Below are positions 23,431-36,984 of a stretch of DNA of 64,000 nt, piece after piece. Each line of letters opens with the position of its first letter. Positions within the stretch are counted from its first letter, which is position 1. Both the position numbers and the translations under genes were made by a program. Location of the stretch: assembly GCA_051294375.1 (NCBI GenBank), contig CM119268.1:15855959-15919958 (forward strand), read 5' to 3'. Source of the stretch: Paraspadella gotoi. Taxonomy: Eukaryota; Chaetognatha. Below the pieces are notes generated by a model, which ran no database searches, had not been told where the DNA came from, and worked only from the letters and a program-made list of their open reading frames with translations.

Positions 23431-23635
23431 CTTTCTTCTTTTTCCATCCTTGTTTGAGCCAGCAGAGCCCTGAATGCTGGTGCATGAGGCGAACCGTCGC
23501 ACACGGAGGCAATGGTTACTTTGGAGGAAAACCCTCCTGGGGTTGGGAATGGTGGGTTTTGCCGGTTAAAGCGCTCATGTTTTTCCTGTGGGTTATCTCC
23601 TGGTTAGCCTCGTAACAACGCAGTCTTTGGTTCTT
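22111..23635. other. Noisy sequence, no gene seen
   Basis: Mixed AT-rich sequence between the pol remnant and the left inverted-repeat arm. It contains a 39-base T run at 23392-23430. No domain or convincing exon was found. It may continue the noisy-read copy, but I could not align it by eye to the right arm beyond 34.15 kb. Confidence 0.4.
23392..23430. repeat. Poly(T) run of 39
   Basis: Uninterrupted T homopolymer. On the minus strand it is poly(A). I see no retroposed gene attached. Confidence 0.9.
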
Positions 23636-26600
23636 ATATTTGGTTGGTTTTAGCTTTTGAGAGAACGACATACAACTTTGATCCATCAAAGAAGAGAGGG
23701 AATAAGGCCCCGTTCTCCGACTGAAAGGTTACCCTGGCTGAAGTTGGAGTTTCATTAAATGTGTTTAATAGTGAGAGTTGGACACTGTGGTTTTTACAAT
23801 CATGGGCGTGGGCCCTGTAACTTAACTGAGTTAGAAGTTCCCATCAAGAAATGTTTATAAGTGCCAAAGAAAATTCCAGAGCTCTGCACATCTTGGAATA
23901 TTAATAACGAAAGGAAACACACAACAGAAAGAGAATTATAGGACCCTAGACAAAAATACACATGAAGTTCCTGTTGACGCCCAGGTGGGGGGTGTTCTTT
24001 GCGTGCGAAACGTCGCGATGGGCCGACGAGGGGGTTAAGTAAGTCGAATGACATTGGGTCTTTTTTTTTCCAAAGCCGACGCAAATGTTCATTCATAAGA
24101 ACTCTTGCCCTATAGACAGAGATTGTGGAGCAGATCATGTTGCCAGCGGCGAAGGGGTTGGGAGGTTTTTTGCAGCGCTTTTGAAGTGTGCAAGTCCTCT
24201 GACAGAGCGGTCCGCACGCGAACGGGGCAAGGGATGCCCTGGCCTCTCCGGGACGACCGGCGCCCGCGGTTCTCGGTCTCGCCGTAACGTGTCGGTTTAC
24301 AAGCCAGGAAGAGCTCGCGCGCTTTGCTCCCTGGTCAAGGGAAAGAGTACGAAGAAGAGAAGAGAAGTTCCAGGACCATTGAGAGAAGCAGAGCGCCGCT
24401 CACGAGAGTAGACCGAGAGAAGAGAGAGAGAGAGAGAGACTGGCGGTGACGTCAAAGGGGCACCGTGATATCATATTGGTGGCGAGGGCAGCAGAGAAAA
24501 ATGATTTTTTTTCAAAATATTAAGGTATAGATGAAGGGTTTTGGCTTCTTTGGTTATTGGGAGTCCGGCGTTACTAAAGCACAGGGTGTTACAAGCAAAG
24601 GACCTCTTACGAGGTCGAACACGGCGGCGTGGGTTTGGTTATGGGTCTTGGTCTTCCACGGAGTGTGTTAAGTGGCTATTATTAGAAATGTGCCCATTAG
24701 AGCAGCACAATCCCTCCTCCAGAACTGCCCTGCAATTCTCCGCCTTCTCTTTTCTTCGTTCGTGTCATTCGTTCGTTCGTTCTTTCGAGTACGTTAATTT
24801 CGTCCCGGGGTCCGTTCTGTTCCTTCTTATTCGTTCCATATTGGTCTTTTATTCTTCGTTAGGTTACCCGCCACACCTTGAAGGTGGGTCAACCCTTGCG
24901 TTCGCCAAGCGTTAATTCAGCTCAAGTGTACAAGTCCTTCCCTTGTTTGTAGGTAATAAATGGGGCAATCCGCCGGTGTCGTCGTGCAATGTTGGGTTTT
25001 GTCTTTGTGACTTGGTCACGCGGCCGGGGGTGTTTCTTGTAAAAACACGTCCCAGACAGGCACAGGTAATGGGTTTGTTAGGCCACCGAACCAGCGGCTT
25101 TCTGTGGGGTGGCTCCTGGTTCGGGGGGAAAAGCGCGGGTTGGTCTCGGCAAGGTGGTTTTGTTCTCGGTGAGAGAGCGATTTCGTGAGGGTAGGCGACC
25201 GCCGGTGCTGGACGACGAGACGCAATGACGGATGACGACAACGCAATATTCATATAGCTGAGATATGCACTCATAAGGTAATGTGAAGCTGGTAGGGATT
25301 TGGTACCATTCGGTATTTATCCGCTGAACGGGAGGTGAGGATAAAGACACGGCCAGAAGACATGAAGCCGTCCACGAAAAGAAACAGGAAGAAGAGGATT
25401 CATGGAACCCTAATAATTTCGGCGGAAGAGGAATTATGTGAATCGGTAAACACCTCAAATGGAGAAAAGCCACTAAGAAGAGAGATAAAATAGAAGACCT
25501 AAAGGGCATGAAAATTGTGGGAGAGACGGGATAAACACAGTAAAGGTTTAAAAGGACGTATATGAATGATAAGGCGGGGAAGAGATCTCAAACGATAGGA
25601 TGGGGAGGTGATAGAGGGCAAATTGAGAGGCCCGGATATTAAGTTAAATAATGTGTGAGCAGCAATCCAGAATTCGATTCTTTGTTAATTCTTTTGAGAC
25701 CAACCTCAGGTTAATCTGTTAAAGGGCCGGTTTTTTTAAGCACATCATTTGGCCTTGTAGACTATAGGGATGAAACCGCCACGTGTAAGATGATCGGTGG
25801 GGGGGACAACATTAAAGAAAGGCGTCTGGGTCGTCGAGGGCTGTGGGTCCTCCTTGTCTCAGGATACGCTAGCTCTACGGGGTCCTCCTTCTCTCGTCGC
25901 TCTCGATCTCGCTCACTATATCTTCTCTTCTGCGTTCTCTCCTTTCGGCTTCAAAGAGAACTTGTTCTTGTTTTCTCTCGGTGACCCCGTCATCGGTCTA
26001 TTGTGCCTTGCCGCCTCTTCACTAATGTGAGCGAGAAGAGCGAACCTACCTACGGTTTGCGGCGCTCCGGTGCGTGGGTCGCACTTCGGTATAGCCCGTT
26101 GCCGCGCCGCGTCGCTGCCGTGCGCTCGCCAGACGCAGCGAGAGAGAGCGGAGTCGCAGAGCAGAGAGAGATAGTAGGAAAAGTCCCATTTGAAAATAAG
26201 TAGCGAGCTCTTGGAGCGGGTGAGGAGCCAAGAGGGAAGTAATTTTATTTTAAGGAAACCCATTCTTATAAAAGTAGAGCGATCGAGAAAAAAAAGGAAA
26301 TCTAGGAAGGCATGAAAAAACGGCGAAAAATTAAGAGGAGAGGATACTCACTTGAAGCGCGCGACACGTTCTGTATCGTTCGTTTGCTTTCTGGCTCCAC
26401 CGTTGTCAACGACAGGAAGTTTGGGTTGGGAGCACGACCGGGTTGCCGCATATTGAGTTTGCAGGTCCTTTGGCGTTGTTGTTGTGGTATAGGTGTGTTC
26501 GTAGTCTTTCGACACTTGTCCGTTCGTAACATGTTCTCGTCGTCGTCGATTTCATTTCGCAGTCATCGTTGACGTTCTGCCTTGTAATTCTTTATCGGTT

Positions 26601-28100
26601 GGGATATTGTGTTCTCTGGAAAATTTTGACATCTGTGGCGTTGTGGTATTATCCCTTTGGGACTCCTGGCATTCTTGGATGTTCTCCGGCTGCTGAGGAG
26701 AGATTCGGTAAAAGTAAACCGACATTTTGTACTTAATATTTTTTATATGTGGATTTAAATAAAAGTTTAACATTACTTTCGTTTTTTATGCTCATCGAAA
26801 CAATCCTGGAACAAATAAGTCTTTCTTTTTTTGGTGGTTTGTGTAAAATCTTATATTTTAATCTTTAAGGGAAGACACGTCGGAGGTTGCTCTAACCCAG
26901 CAACCTTGTTTGTGTGTTTTGGCTTGTTGGTGTCAACAACAAACCGGAACACGCAGTAGAATGAAAGTGGCTCTCCTATCGTGGTCGTTCTCGTCGTTCG
27001 TCTTCTGTCGTCGTGTCTGTCGCTCGTCGTTTCTGTTCTTCATTTGTTTACTTTCTATTGGTCGCCGCCTCCTGCCCAACATTCCCTGCTATCTTCTAGG
27101 GCGTCCAGCTCACAAAAAATCACCCTTGGTTCACTTCGCTCTTTCGCCCTTTCCCCCTCACCCCTATCAAATCACACCGCGGGTCGGACCACTCTCACCC
27201 TCCGGATCTCATGCTCCCCTCGATCTCTCTCTCTCACTTTCTCGACTCTACACGTCTTCGCATCATGCACTTACCTTCCCTTCTCTCCACTCTCTTACTG
27301 TCTGGGTCCCTGCCCTCGGAGTCTTGGACCATTGCGTGCCCGCCTCTCTCCTCAGCTTTCTTTTGTCGGCCCTCGCTCTTTCTCGCCCTGCCGATCTGTT
27401 CTCTCTTCTGTTGTTCTCTTTCTGTTCACTTCGTGCCTCTGGCTCACAAATTACTTCTGCTTCCGTTCTCACGTGAACCATGTAGTCGGCTGTGACGGAG
27501 CACTTAAAGATATGCCCGCTCGAGGCAAGAGGCGATGGTTCGGAACTCATTAGGCGTGGGCCACGGTGCACGCACTTTCCTCATCGTACATATCTCGCGG
27601 GGTATCGCCGGAGGTTTAGCGAGACAATTACATCATCTTCTCTATCAGGTAATTGGGTACGCACTGCGCCTTTTCATTTCGGGACGTCCGCGGTCGTTAG
27701 AGGCCTTCATCTCGCGATCTTTCTCCTTCTTTTCTTCCCCTCTCTGCATTTTCTTTCTGCGTCAGGTCGGACTCATCTCTCTCAATCTCTTTCCCACACT
27801 GCCGTTGTTTCCCACCATAATTTATATGTCTCAATCATAATCACTCCCGAAAGCCAAGTCTTCGCTATCTCCAAGTTTCGACTCTCTGGCGCTGCGGGGG
27901 CCAGTGACTAGGGACCAAAAATGGGACGTCTGACAAGTGGACCTTGAAGCACAACTTCGACTTTTTGCTAGGGAGAAGGTTGCGATTTGCTTCTGATGGC
28001 GCTGCACCGTGGATCAAGTTACGCGAGATATCTTCGAAGTGGGTCGCTCGAGTCAGAACAAGTGGAGGATTAAGGAGGGGGAGCTCGGGCGATGGAACCT
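23636..28100 (-). repeat. Left arm of large inverted repeat (noisy reverse copy of 31.4-34.15 kb)
   Basis: Read as reverse complement, blocks match the right arm in order: 23.74 kb with 34.07, 24.46 with 33.64, 24.73-24.93 with 33.37-33.50, 24.98-25.26 with 33.18-33.36, 25.80 with 32.95, 26.05 with 32.72, 26.38-26.78 with 32.20-32.55, 26.90-27.10 with 31.98-32.15, 27.48-27.60 with 31.66-31.76, 27.90 with 31.50 and 28.08 with 31.38. The left arm is longer and full of insertions, and its simple repeats are scrambled. This is what an uncorrected fold-back long read would give. Apparent signals inside it should not be annotated independently. Confidence 0.85.
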
Positions 28101-29620
28101 CAGTTCTTCGTCTTCTTCTTTCTGATGCTATTTTTTGGGCTTTTCTGTTCCGGGTCCCGCTGATATCTCTCCGGATTGGTTGTTTCCTTCATTTCCTTCC
28201 GGTCAGCGTCGGTCGGAATTCATCGACAAACCTGTACTGGCCGATCGGACCCTGCTTCCTCCCAAAGACCGTATTCCCTTCGGCATTATGTTTTTTCCTG
28301 GGGCTTTTTTTTTTTGGTTTGGGTTTCACAATTCTTTTTGGAAACGAGAAAATGGTCTCTTCTTTTTCTTTTTTTTTTTAATTTTTGATTCTTTTACTTC
28401 TTTTTCTTCTCTTCTTTTAATTTTATGTCTTTTTTTACTTTTTTTTTTGTTTCTTTTTTTTGGAATCGATGCAAAATTAAATTAATGCGTCATAATAAAT
28501 CTTTTTCAACCTTCTCGTTTCTGTCTTAAATGTTTCTTTGGTTATTTATCCATTACTGTGCTCCTTCTTCGATCGTCTCTCATCTCTAATTTACTATCGT
28601 TTTGCGCCACATCCCGGGCCCCATCTCACTAGACACCACAACGAACGGTGTGGCAATGAATTCCGAGATAAGGTTTTCAAAGAGGAAGGAAATGAAATGT
28701 GATTTGTACCTTTCCAATAATTCGCTATGAATGTAAAATGTAGAGCGGCATCATGAACACGAAAACCCGGGGGAATAAAAGATTCCTACCTCGTCTGTGT
28801 TTTTCCAACCTAAAGTGAACGCACTATTCTCTTCTCCGATTTAAAAACATACTACCTTTAAGGCTACATGAAGAGAGAAAGAGAGAGAGAAGAGAGACGT
28901 CGCTTGTTGGCTTGAAATACGGTTTTTTTTCTGCTCTCGGTTCTCTATGGCTGCGTAAACCGATGTTTTCATCTTCTCTCGAAGTTGTCACACAGTGAAA
29001 TACCCAATTCCATCATCTCGTCTAAGGTTCTTTTTTCCTTGTCACCTCTACACGTCGAGCAGTCTGGCAATTTTAACTATCTTGCGCACCCATAGAAATT
29101 CTTGATAAATCCGGCCAACAAAAACGCTATGTAGTTATTTCTCGCCTGTGCTACCAATGCCTGTGGGTCTCGTGGTCTCTCTTCTCCGGGGTCTCCGCTT
29201 TTCGCCTTTTGTCTGTGCCCCGGCGTGCTCACTCACTCGCGGCGTCCCCGTCCCCGTCGAAGTTCTTGGGCCCCCGGCGTCCCCCATCTGTCCCTTTTCC
29301 GGAAAAAAAAAAATTTAAATTAGCTTTAATTTAATTTACATTCCAAATCATTTCTAATTTAATAGTTTTTTCGTTTCCGGTTCGTTTTATAGTTTCGGGT
29401 TGAGTTTCTTAGCTCTAACGCTGACGGGCAAAATATTACTATTTTTGATTTTGATCGAAAGTCCAATAATGAAATCACGCGAAATTTGCAAATAATTTTT
29501 TATTGGTTTATATCTTAAATTGGCTCCTTAATCTTCATCTCTAATTTTATTCTTTCCTCTGCGGTTCTACTTATATCATCTTTCTCATCAATCATCTCTC
29601 CTCTCTCCTCTCATACTACC
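28101..29620. other. Noisy T-rich stretch, no gene seen
   Basis: Between the left inverted arm and the short direct repeat at 29.62 kb. It is T-rich at 28290-28480 and AT-rich at 29310-29530. No convincing exon was found. Confidence 0.4.
28645..28990 (+). repeat. Diverged dispersed repeat, copy 2
   Basis: Counterpart of 18876-19150, with the same block order including an AATAAAAGATTC polyadenylation-like block and a GAAGAGAGA stretch. Divergence is high, and whether this is real or read error cannot be told from sequence alone. Confidence 0.35.
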
Positions 29621-29770
29621 CAGCTCCCCTTTATTCACTTGTTTTTCAGCCTTCAAGAACTGGATTTCATCAGCATAAAAAATCGATTTCTAGAAAGTGA
29701 AGTTGGAAGGTCCACTTGTGGTCATTTTCTAGTCACTGGCCCGAGCGCAGCGATGGAGAGTGTGTGTGTT
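29620..29770 (+). repeat. 150-base direct repeat, copy 1
   Basis: From CCCAGCTCCCCT to CGATGGAGAG, ending in CTAGTCACTGGCCCGAGCGC. It matches 31373-31535 in the same orientation and 27890-27965 in inverse orientation. It sits next to the start of the 29785 repeat copy, so it probably marks a junction. Confidence 0.8.
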
Positions 29771-29784
29771 GAGAAGATTGTGGA

Positions 29785-30828
29785 CAAGCACTAGCGAAGA
29801 AATCCCTCTATATAAGAGAAGGAAAGGCCAACGGACCAAGACCGTCGACAAAGCATGAAAGGAGGGAGAGGGAGACGAAAGCGACAGGATTTAAGAGTTA
29901 TGTTTGTGTAAAGCAGAAGGAGAGTGTACAAAGAAGAATAAAGAAAAGAAAATACCAGCTTTATATATATTAAAAAAAATACAAACACATTCCTATTATA
30001 ATTAATCTCGTCACCGAAATACGCCCTTCATTTTTATTCCGGTTGGCAGCGTTAGCTTAGCCAAAACAGATTTAACCAAAGTTGCAAATATAGCAATTTG
30101 CGCGCTATCTCTAGTGTTGCAACAACGGTCGATAAAGCGCTACGGGCGATCAAGGCTGCAGTGAGCCAAAGCTCTGACTGACGGATAAACAGGCAAGGAC
30201 AGGTAGCGACAACATCGCTTTATGGGAAGCAGGAGCGTGATAAAAAAAGAAAATCCGAAAAAAAAAAATGACAAGTAAGACCTAATCACAAAAAAACTTA
30301 AAAATAAACTCAAGCTCATTAAGTCGATGCATGCTTTTTTTGCTCTAAAATGTTAGAGAATCAAACAGAATTTCAACGACTTTAGCGATTCGAACCGTAT
30401 TACATTGGTGAACACATATTTTGCATGTTGAGCAGATTAACATGAGTTCATTTGTGTTTCAATTTTGCATGGCCGTTCGATTACTCTTATCAGTTACATT
30501 TTTCAGTCTTTTTGCCACCTTCCTTTTTTTACCACTCTTTTCCGCCTATACTCCCATACTCATTCCCCCAAGCTTTAATCCCTCCCTTTGAATCCACCTT
30601 CCATTCTGTTTTCCTCGTTCATCTTTTTCCCCTTTTCCCTGCACCTTCTCTTCCATATTCTTCTCGCGGTTTTTCCTCCCTTCCGGTGTTGACCAAGGGA
30701 CAGATTACTCCTTTTTCCTCTTCCTCCTCCTCCTCTTTCCTCCTTCTAATCTCTCCCATTCCCTTTCGCTTCTTCCCTCAGCATTCTGTTCCGTTTCCCC
30801 TATGATTTGACAGCTTTTATACTTTAGA
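29785..30828 (+). repeat. 1.0-kb direct repeat, copy 2
   Basis: Matches 17332-18242 with many small indels, and unlike that copy continues without a gap into GA-rich unique sequence. No gene was recognised. Confidence 0.88.
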
Positions 30829-31370
30829 TTTGAGGAGACGAGGAGAGAGAGGAGCATCGGACTGATGTGAGATCAGAGGTGGTAGAGAGAGACCGAGAGA
30901 CTGTGCGGGACATATGGGAGCGAGAGGGAGAGAGAGAAAGAGACCCACCACTTTAACGATACAACGTTCTCTTTCTTCTTATATTCTCAGTATGGTGCAG
31001 CGTGCGCAGCCAGATTGGTTAAAATGAGAGAGAGACGAGGAGAGAGGTGAGGACTAGAAGAGGAAGAGCGAGCCGGGAGAGATTGAGATTGAGAACGGAA
31101 GAATGATCCTTGGATGAGAGACACGGCGTGCGACGAGATCAGGTCGAGATCAGAGAGAGAGCAGAGAGACCCACACTTAACCGTTTACAACGTTTCTAGT
31201 ATGGGGTGACGCCAAGGATAAAGTTAAAGATTGAGAAGAGACGAGAGAGGAGAGGATGAAGAACGAAAGCCACGACGAGAGAGCAGAAGAGACGAGACGA
31301 GAGAGAGACGAGAGGCAAGCGAGAGAAGAACGAGGATCGCCGGACGAGCAGAGATGAAAGGGGGATTCCA
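30829..31370. repeat. GA-rich degenerate purine region
   Basis: Irregular GAGAGA, GACGAGA and GAGGA motifs with short unique islands. No coding signal. Confidence 0.7.
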
Positions 31371-31894
31371 CCCAGCTCCCCTCGTTTATTCACTTGTTTT
31401 TTTCAAGCCTTAAGAAAAGCCTACGGATTCACATCCAGCATAAATAATCGAAATTTTTCTAGAAGTGAGCTTGGAAGGTTCCACTTGTGGTTCATTTTTT
31501 CTAGTCACTGGCCCGAGCCGCAGCGATGGACAGTGGGGGAGAAGAGAAAAAAAAATGGGGGAAAACGAGGGAAAGAGAAAGAGAGAGAGAGAGATGAGAG
31601 AGGAGAGAGAGAGATGAGAGACGACGAAGAGAGAGAGACGACGAAGAGAGAATGTCCCCCCCTTTAGCGAGTACGGATGGAAACAGTGGGAGTGGCCTTA
31701 GAGCGAACCACGCCTTTTTTACGCGACGCATAATCTTTAAGTGGGTCACAGCGACATTTCACTGAGAAGGGGTTGATTTTGTGAGCCGCGAGAGCAGTGA
31801 GAGAGAGAAACCAGAAAGAGAGTCAGAGAGATGGAGACGAGATGGAGAGAGAGAGAGAGAAGAGAGAGAGAGGAGAGATGACAGACGAGAGAGA

Positions 31895-31919
31895 NNNNNN
31901 NNNNNNNNNNNNNNNNNNN
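31895..31919. other. 25-base N gap
   Basis: Fixed-length run of N placed inside a GA microsatellite. Confidence 0.99.
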
Positions 31920-32034
31920 GAGAGAGAGAGAGTGGGGTGTGATTTGTGAGAGCGAGTGAAGGGGTGATTTGTGAGCGGACGCCGAGGATAGCAGGGAATG
32001 TGGGCGCAGGCGCGATGGTCAATGAAGAACGGAA

Positions 32035-32035
<1 letters not shown>

Positions 32036-32077
<42 letters not shown>
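32036..32077. repeat. (CGA)n trinucleotide repeat
   Basis: Fourteen tandem CGA triplets. Translations give poly-Arg, poly-Asp or poly-Thr and are not genes. Confidence 0.95.
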
Positions 32078-32791
32078 AGATGACCATTTTTTTCATTCTC
32101 CGTCGGTTGTTGTTGACAAACAAGCAAACAACAACGGTTTCGTTTAGGATCGAGTTCGTTTAAAGATTAAAAAAATTTAACAAAAAAAAAAAGAAAGATA
32201 TTTGTTCAGGATTGTTTCGATGAAGATAAAAACGAAGTAATTTAACTTTTTTAAATATAAAAATATTAAGTACAAAATGTCGGTTTACTTTTACCGACCC
32301 CAGCAGCGGAGAACATCCAAGAATGCACGAAAAGGGAATATAAAAACAGATGTCAAAATTTCAAGAGAAAAATATGAAGATAAGAAAAAGGAGACGTCAA
32401 CGATGACGAAATGAAATCCGACGACGACGAGAACATTCGCGACAATGTCGAAGACTACGACAACAACAACAACAACGCCAAAGGACTTCAACTCATTGGG
32501 TCGCGTTGACCAACGGTGGAGCCAGAAGCAAACGAAGATGACAGAACGTCGCTTCGTTTCCTCTCCTTTATTTTCCCTTTTTTTCCTTTTTTTCCTTTTT
32601 TTTCTCTCTCTCTACTTTTTAAAATTTTTTTTCCCTCTTGGTCCTCACGCGCGCTCGCTCTTTTTCTTTCCTCTATCTCTCTCTGTCTCTGACTCGCTCT
32701 CTCTCGCTCTCTGAGAGCACGCGCTATACCGAAGTGGACGCCGAGGCGAGAGGATTGCCTTTGCAATTAGAGAAAAGATGAGATGCTAGAA

Positions 32792-32926
<135 letters not shown>

Positions 32927-33649
32927 ACAGCCACGACGACGCCTGTCTTTAATGTTGTCCCCACGTCTTTTACTCTTTCTTATTCAAATCTTTTAACAAT
33001 GATTTAAAAAAAATAACATTCTGACACATTTCTTAACTAATATCCTAATTTTAATATAGTTTGAGATCTCTAGTATCATTATCTTTTTTTACTTTTTACC
33101 GTTTACATTTTTCCATTATTTGTCTGTATTTTATTATTCTATTATTGTTTTTCTTCTTTTCTTTTCGTCCTTCCTTCCTTCTTTCCTCCTTCATTCCATT
33201 ATTAAGTTACAACTTGATTATCTCAGCTTTGAATTTTGCTTTCGTCATCGTCATCGTCGTCGTCGCCGTCGTCGTCGTCGCTCTCAAGCCTCACAGCTCA
33301 CGACAGAGGCGCTGGTCAAACGTCGTTCGACCGTGAAAGTCACAAAGAAAAAAACCAGACGACGAGATATAAAAAAAGGGGAAATTTAATGAGTGAATTA
33401 ACGCTCGAACGAAGGGGCTAACGAATAAAAGACAAGGGAACGAAAGAAGGAACGAACAGACGAATGAACGAACGAAGAAAAGAGAAGGGGGCAGAGAGGG
33501 CATTCGATGTGTGTCTAAATCTTTGATTATTAAAAGTATATAGTTTCTTTAACTTCTTATAAATGATAACAGAAAATTAATTTTGAAAAAAAATCATTTT
33601 TTCTTTCTGCCTCGCCATTGAAAATTTACGAGTTTGACGTTCACCGCCA

Positions 33650-33652
<3 letters not shown>

Positions 33653-33690
<38 letters not shown>
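33653..33690. repeat. (CT)n microsatellite
   Basis: Short CT tract. Its inverse counterpart lies at about 24420-24440 in the left inverted arm. Confidence 0.9.
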
Positions 33691-33695
<5 letters not shown>

Positions 33696-34150
33696 TCGTC
33701 CTCTCTACATGCTCCGTTCTCTCTGCCTCCTTCTCCTCCTCTCCGTCTCTGCCCTTGTACTCTTCTACACGTAATCCCCCTTGTTCACAACACAAAGCAA
33801 GGCCATACGACGACAACCAACCAGTCGATACTCGCGCAGCCGCCGTACGCGTAGCGGCGTAACAGCAGGCTAGTCTGACCGCCTCGCAGGCGGTCTACCA
33901 CGTTCGCGCGCGGTTTTGGCGGAGACAGAGGGCGAAACTCACGTCTACGCATATACGATCAGTGATCGACAGTTACTTTTTGTTTTCCCAATTTCTTCAA
34001 GATATCTTGTATTTTTATTTGTTCATTTTTGTCACAAGGGGCGGCAATTTTTTACACTTTAATGAAACTAAACCAAAGTGGAGTCAAAGGGTTTTTTTTG
34101 TTGGGTATGCCGTCGAGAGGAGAGGCAAAAACTGCGTAAACACCGCTGGA

Positions 34151-36190
34151 TGAACTGTTATATTAGGTGTTAAACAATGGGAAAATTGCTAAAAAGCCGC
34201 CGAGTGGCAGACAGATATAAAATTTTTGTGACGGCTTATATATATTGGTTTCCCCCCCCGCCTTTTTGTTAAGACAAACTGTATTCAAAACAAACCTTTT
34301 TTATGCCTTTTTCTATTTTTTGTGGGTTTGATTCAAAATTCCAACTTTACCTGCTGACCAAAGGTCGTGGTTATCTCCCCGAGCGATTAGAACAGGGTCA
34401 CCCGTTTAGAAGCTTACCAGTTTTTGGACGTTTGACATTTTTTAATTCACTTCAAACCAAAAACATAAGGATACAAACTCAGCTCGCAACCTCGCTAAAA
34501 AGATTACATAACAAAAAAACGGAGAAATTCATTTAGAAAGAAGTGATATTAAAAGGATAAGAGAAACTGACGACGACGAACGACGCGACGACGACGACGA
34601 CGAACGCACAAGACAAGCGATAATGTTTTACGTCTTCTCTTTGACGTCGAGCATGAGGAGGCGGAAGAAGGAAGGAGAGAGCTTAAACTTTAAGATCAAA
34701 AATAACGCCAATTGAGTTAACAGTACGACAGATTTACACATTAAAAAGAGAGAAAATGACAGATGCTGATCGGAGAGGACTCACCGCTTCGTAAGCGCAG
34801 ACTATTTTTTCCCGAAGGCCCAATTTTTGATTTCCGGGTAAAGAAAATGGAAAGATGTGTACGTGACAGTATGAGCATATTGTAGGCAATGTATATGACC
34901 ACGGTTGACTATTATCAGTCTTGTCTTACAAATTTGAATTTTAACAAAAAAAAAACAGGCGGATTATTTTTCTTGAATATTTTATTATTGTCCTGGCCCA
35001 TTTATCAAAGTTTTTTAATTTTCGACAATTAGACGTTTTTATGGAACCGAACTAAAACATATCCATTACTAATTACATCCATATGCACTGTCAAACTACC
35101 AACTAGAGGCGGCACCCCAAATGTATTTATGTCAATTTCATTCGCAAGTGAAAACAATAGCCGGGATAAAAAGGATAGGGCCAAGGAGAAGAGGAGAGGA
35201 GACGAGAGGAGAGAGAGACTGGAGAGAGGAGAGAGGAGCAGAGAGAGAGTAGAGAGAGAGAGAGAGTAAAAATTGGGTGAGAGGAGTCAGATAAATATGA
35301 ACAGAGGAAAATTTCTATAAGAAATACTGAAAGGATAGGAAGAAAGTCGCTCGTTAAATGAGAAGTTTTTGCATAACATAATTATTGAGAGCAAATGCAC
35401 TTTGCAGAGTTAAGAGATGGCACTCAAAATTAGAATGATCTATTTTTGTTTCTTAGTAAAAAAAAAAGAAACAAGAACAGGTAATTCAAATGTTGTTGCG
35501 CCCCGCAATGACTAGCACTTATCACGTGCATGTTTTCGTGACATGATTATGGACATGATGTGACATGGTATGACTAACATGATTTTACAAATAAACTTTC
35601 TCTATAGCCCGTGTATTTCAGTGGACACATAACTTTTTTTTTTTGGCATGGATTTTGCCCGACATAATTTTTTCTTCTTTTATTCTCTGTATTAGGTCTA
35701 TCAGGATTTGCACTGAAGTGCGGCGACTAGCAGTCCCTTAGATTGCAGGAGCTTTTTTTCCTATCTGTAACAAAGAATTGAGGCAAACAGCACATATATT
35801 GCATTATGCCAAGATATGACATTTTTATAAGTTAAGAGGCGCGAGCACAGACGAACGGAAAACTGACGTGTGAACCAGCAGACCGGAGAACGCGAGAAAA
35901 AGCTGACCTTATAGAGTTGCTCCGCGAGTGACACTCGGGAGACACTAAAGTCGCTGTAATCTTGATCTAAGTATACATGAGTTAAGGTTTATTAGGATTT
36001 TTTTGTCCATTATTTTCCGATTACTCTCTATCTCTCTCCTCACTCTAACTCTCCTCCATTTCCCTCTCGCATACACGAAGAGATCGAGTAGACATCATTT
36101 AGTTAATGAGATCCTCCCCCCTGTAACTGCTCTAATCTGCTTTCAAAACTGTTCTCGTTGAAACATTTCTTACCAGCCTTAACGAAAGGA
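34151..36190. other. AT-rich intron sequence, no gene seen
   Basis: Contains CGA triplets near 34572-34605 and a GA-rich stretch near 35190-35270. No domain-bearing frame was found on either strand. Confidence 0.5.
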
Positions 36191-36199
36191 ACAACATCA

Positions 36200-36480
36200 T
36201 TTGTCTATCCTCGTCTCTCCTCTGCTCTCTCTTCTCTCTCTCTTCTGCTCTCTCTCTCTTCTCTCTCTCATCTCTCTCTCTCGTGCGTCTCTCTACTTTC
36301 AAGGCTTGCAGATAAAAGGAAAGACAAGATGCAAGAGAGAGGAGAGGAGACGATGGGAAGAGAGAGAAGAGCAAGAGAGATGAGAGAGAGAGAGAGAGAG
36401 AGACGAGACGAGAGACGAGAGAGAGAGAGAGATGAGAGAGAGAAGAGACGAGAGAGGAGGAAGAGAAATCAGAGGAACTA
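36200..36480. repeat. CT-rich block followed by GA-rich block (imperfect inverted repeat)
   Basis: CT-type repeats at about 36205-36300 face GA-type repeats at about 36340-36475 across a short spacer, so transcripts could fold into a long imperfect hairpin. Confidence 0.7.
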
Positions 36481-36984
36481 GACGTGAGGAAGCAAACAGG
36501 AAAGCGTGGTGGAGAAAAAAGTAGATATGAAGAAAAAAAAAAAGAAAGAACTAAATGCGTTCAAATAGAGGAGACAGGGTAAGAATCAAAAAGATGAGCA
36601 GCAAGCACAGCAGCGGCCCAGCGTTCTTTGCCTTTGTATTTTACTTCCTTACTAACTAACGTTAATAGTTATGATTAATTATTAAAATAGTTTTCTCTCT
36701 CCGCGTTTTCAAAGTCTTTTTATCAGAGATACAATTAGCGCGCCGATAATTTTTTTTGTCAAAATGAATTCATTCTCATCGCGTCTCTCATAACTGAATT
36801 CATTTTTCTCTTCATATCTTATCTATTTCTCTATTTATCTTTCATTCTCCTCTTTTTTTCTCTATTTCTTTTTTTCTTTCTTGCCCACGCTTTTCGGCGA
36901 CGACAAGAAAAAAATAAGGAAACGAAAAATAACATAAAAATAGTAATAAAAAATAAAAATAAATAATGAAAATGAAAAGAAAAA

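Noticed and set aside
24420-24940. Apparent LTR plus primer-binding site (TGGCGGTGACGTC, TTGGTGGCGAGGGCAGC)
   Set aside because: This stretch aligns as a noisy reverse complement of 33.37-33.65 kb, where the motifs are ordinary sequence.
33800-33960. GC-rich segment with GCCTCGCAGGCGGTC palindrome as a tRNA or structured RNA
   Set aside because: No cloverleaf, A-box or B-box could be fitted, and the palindrome is short.
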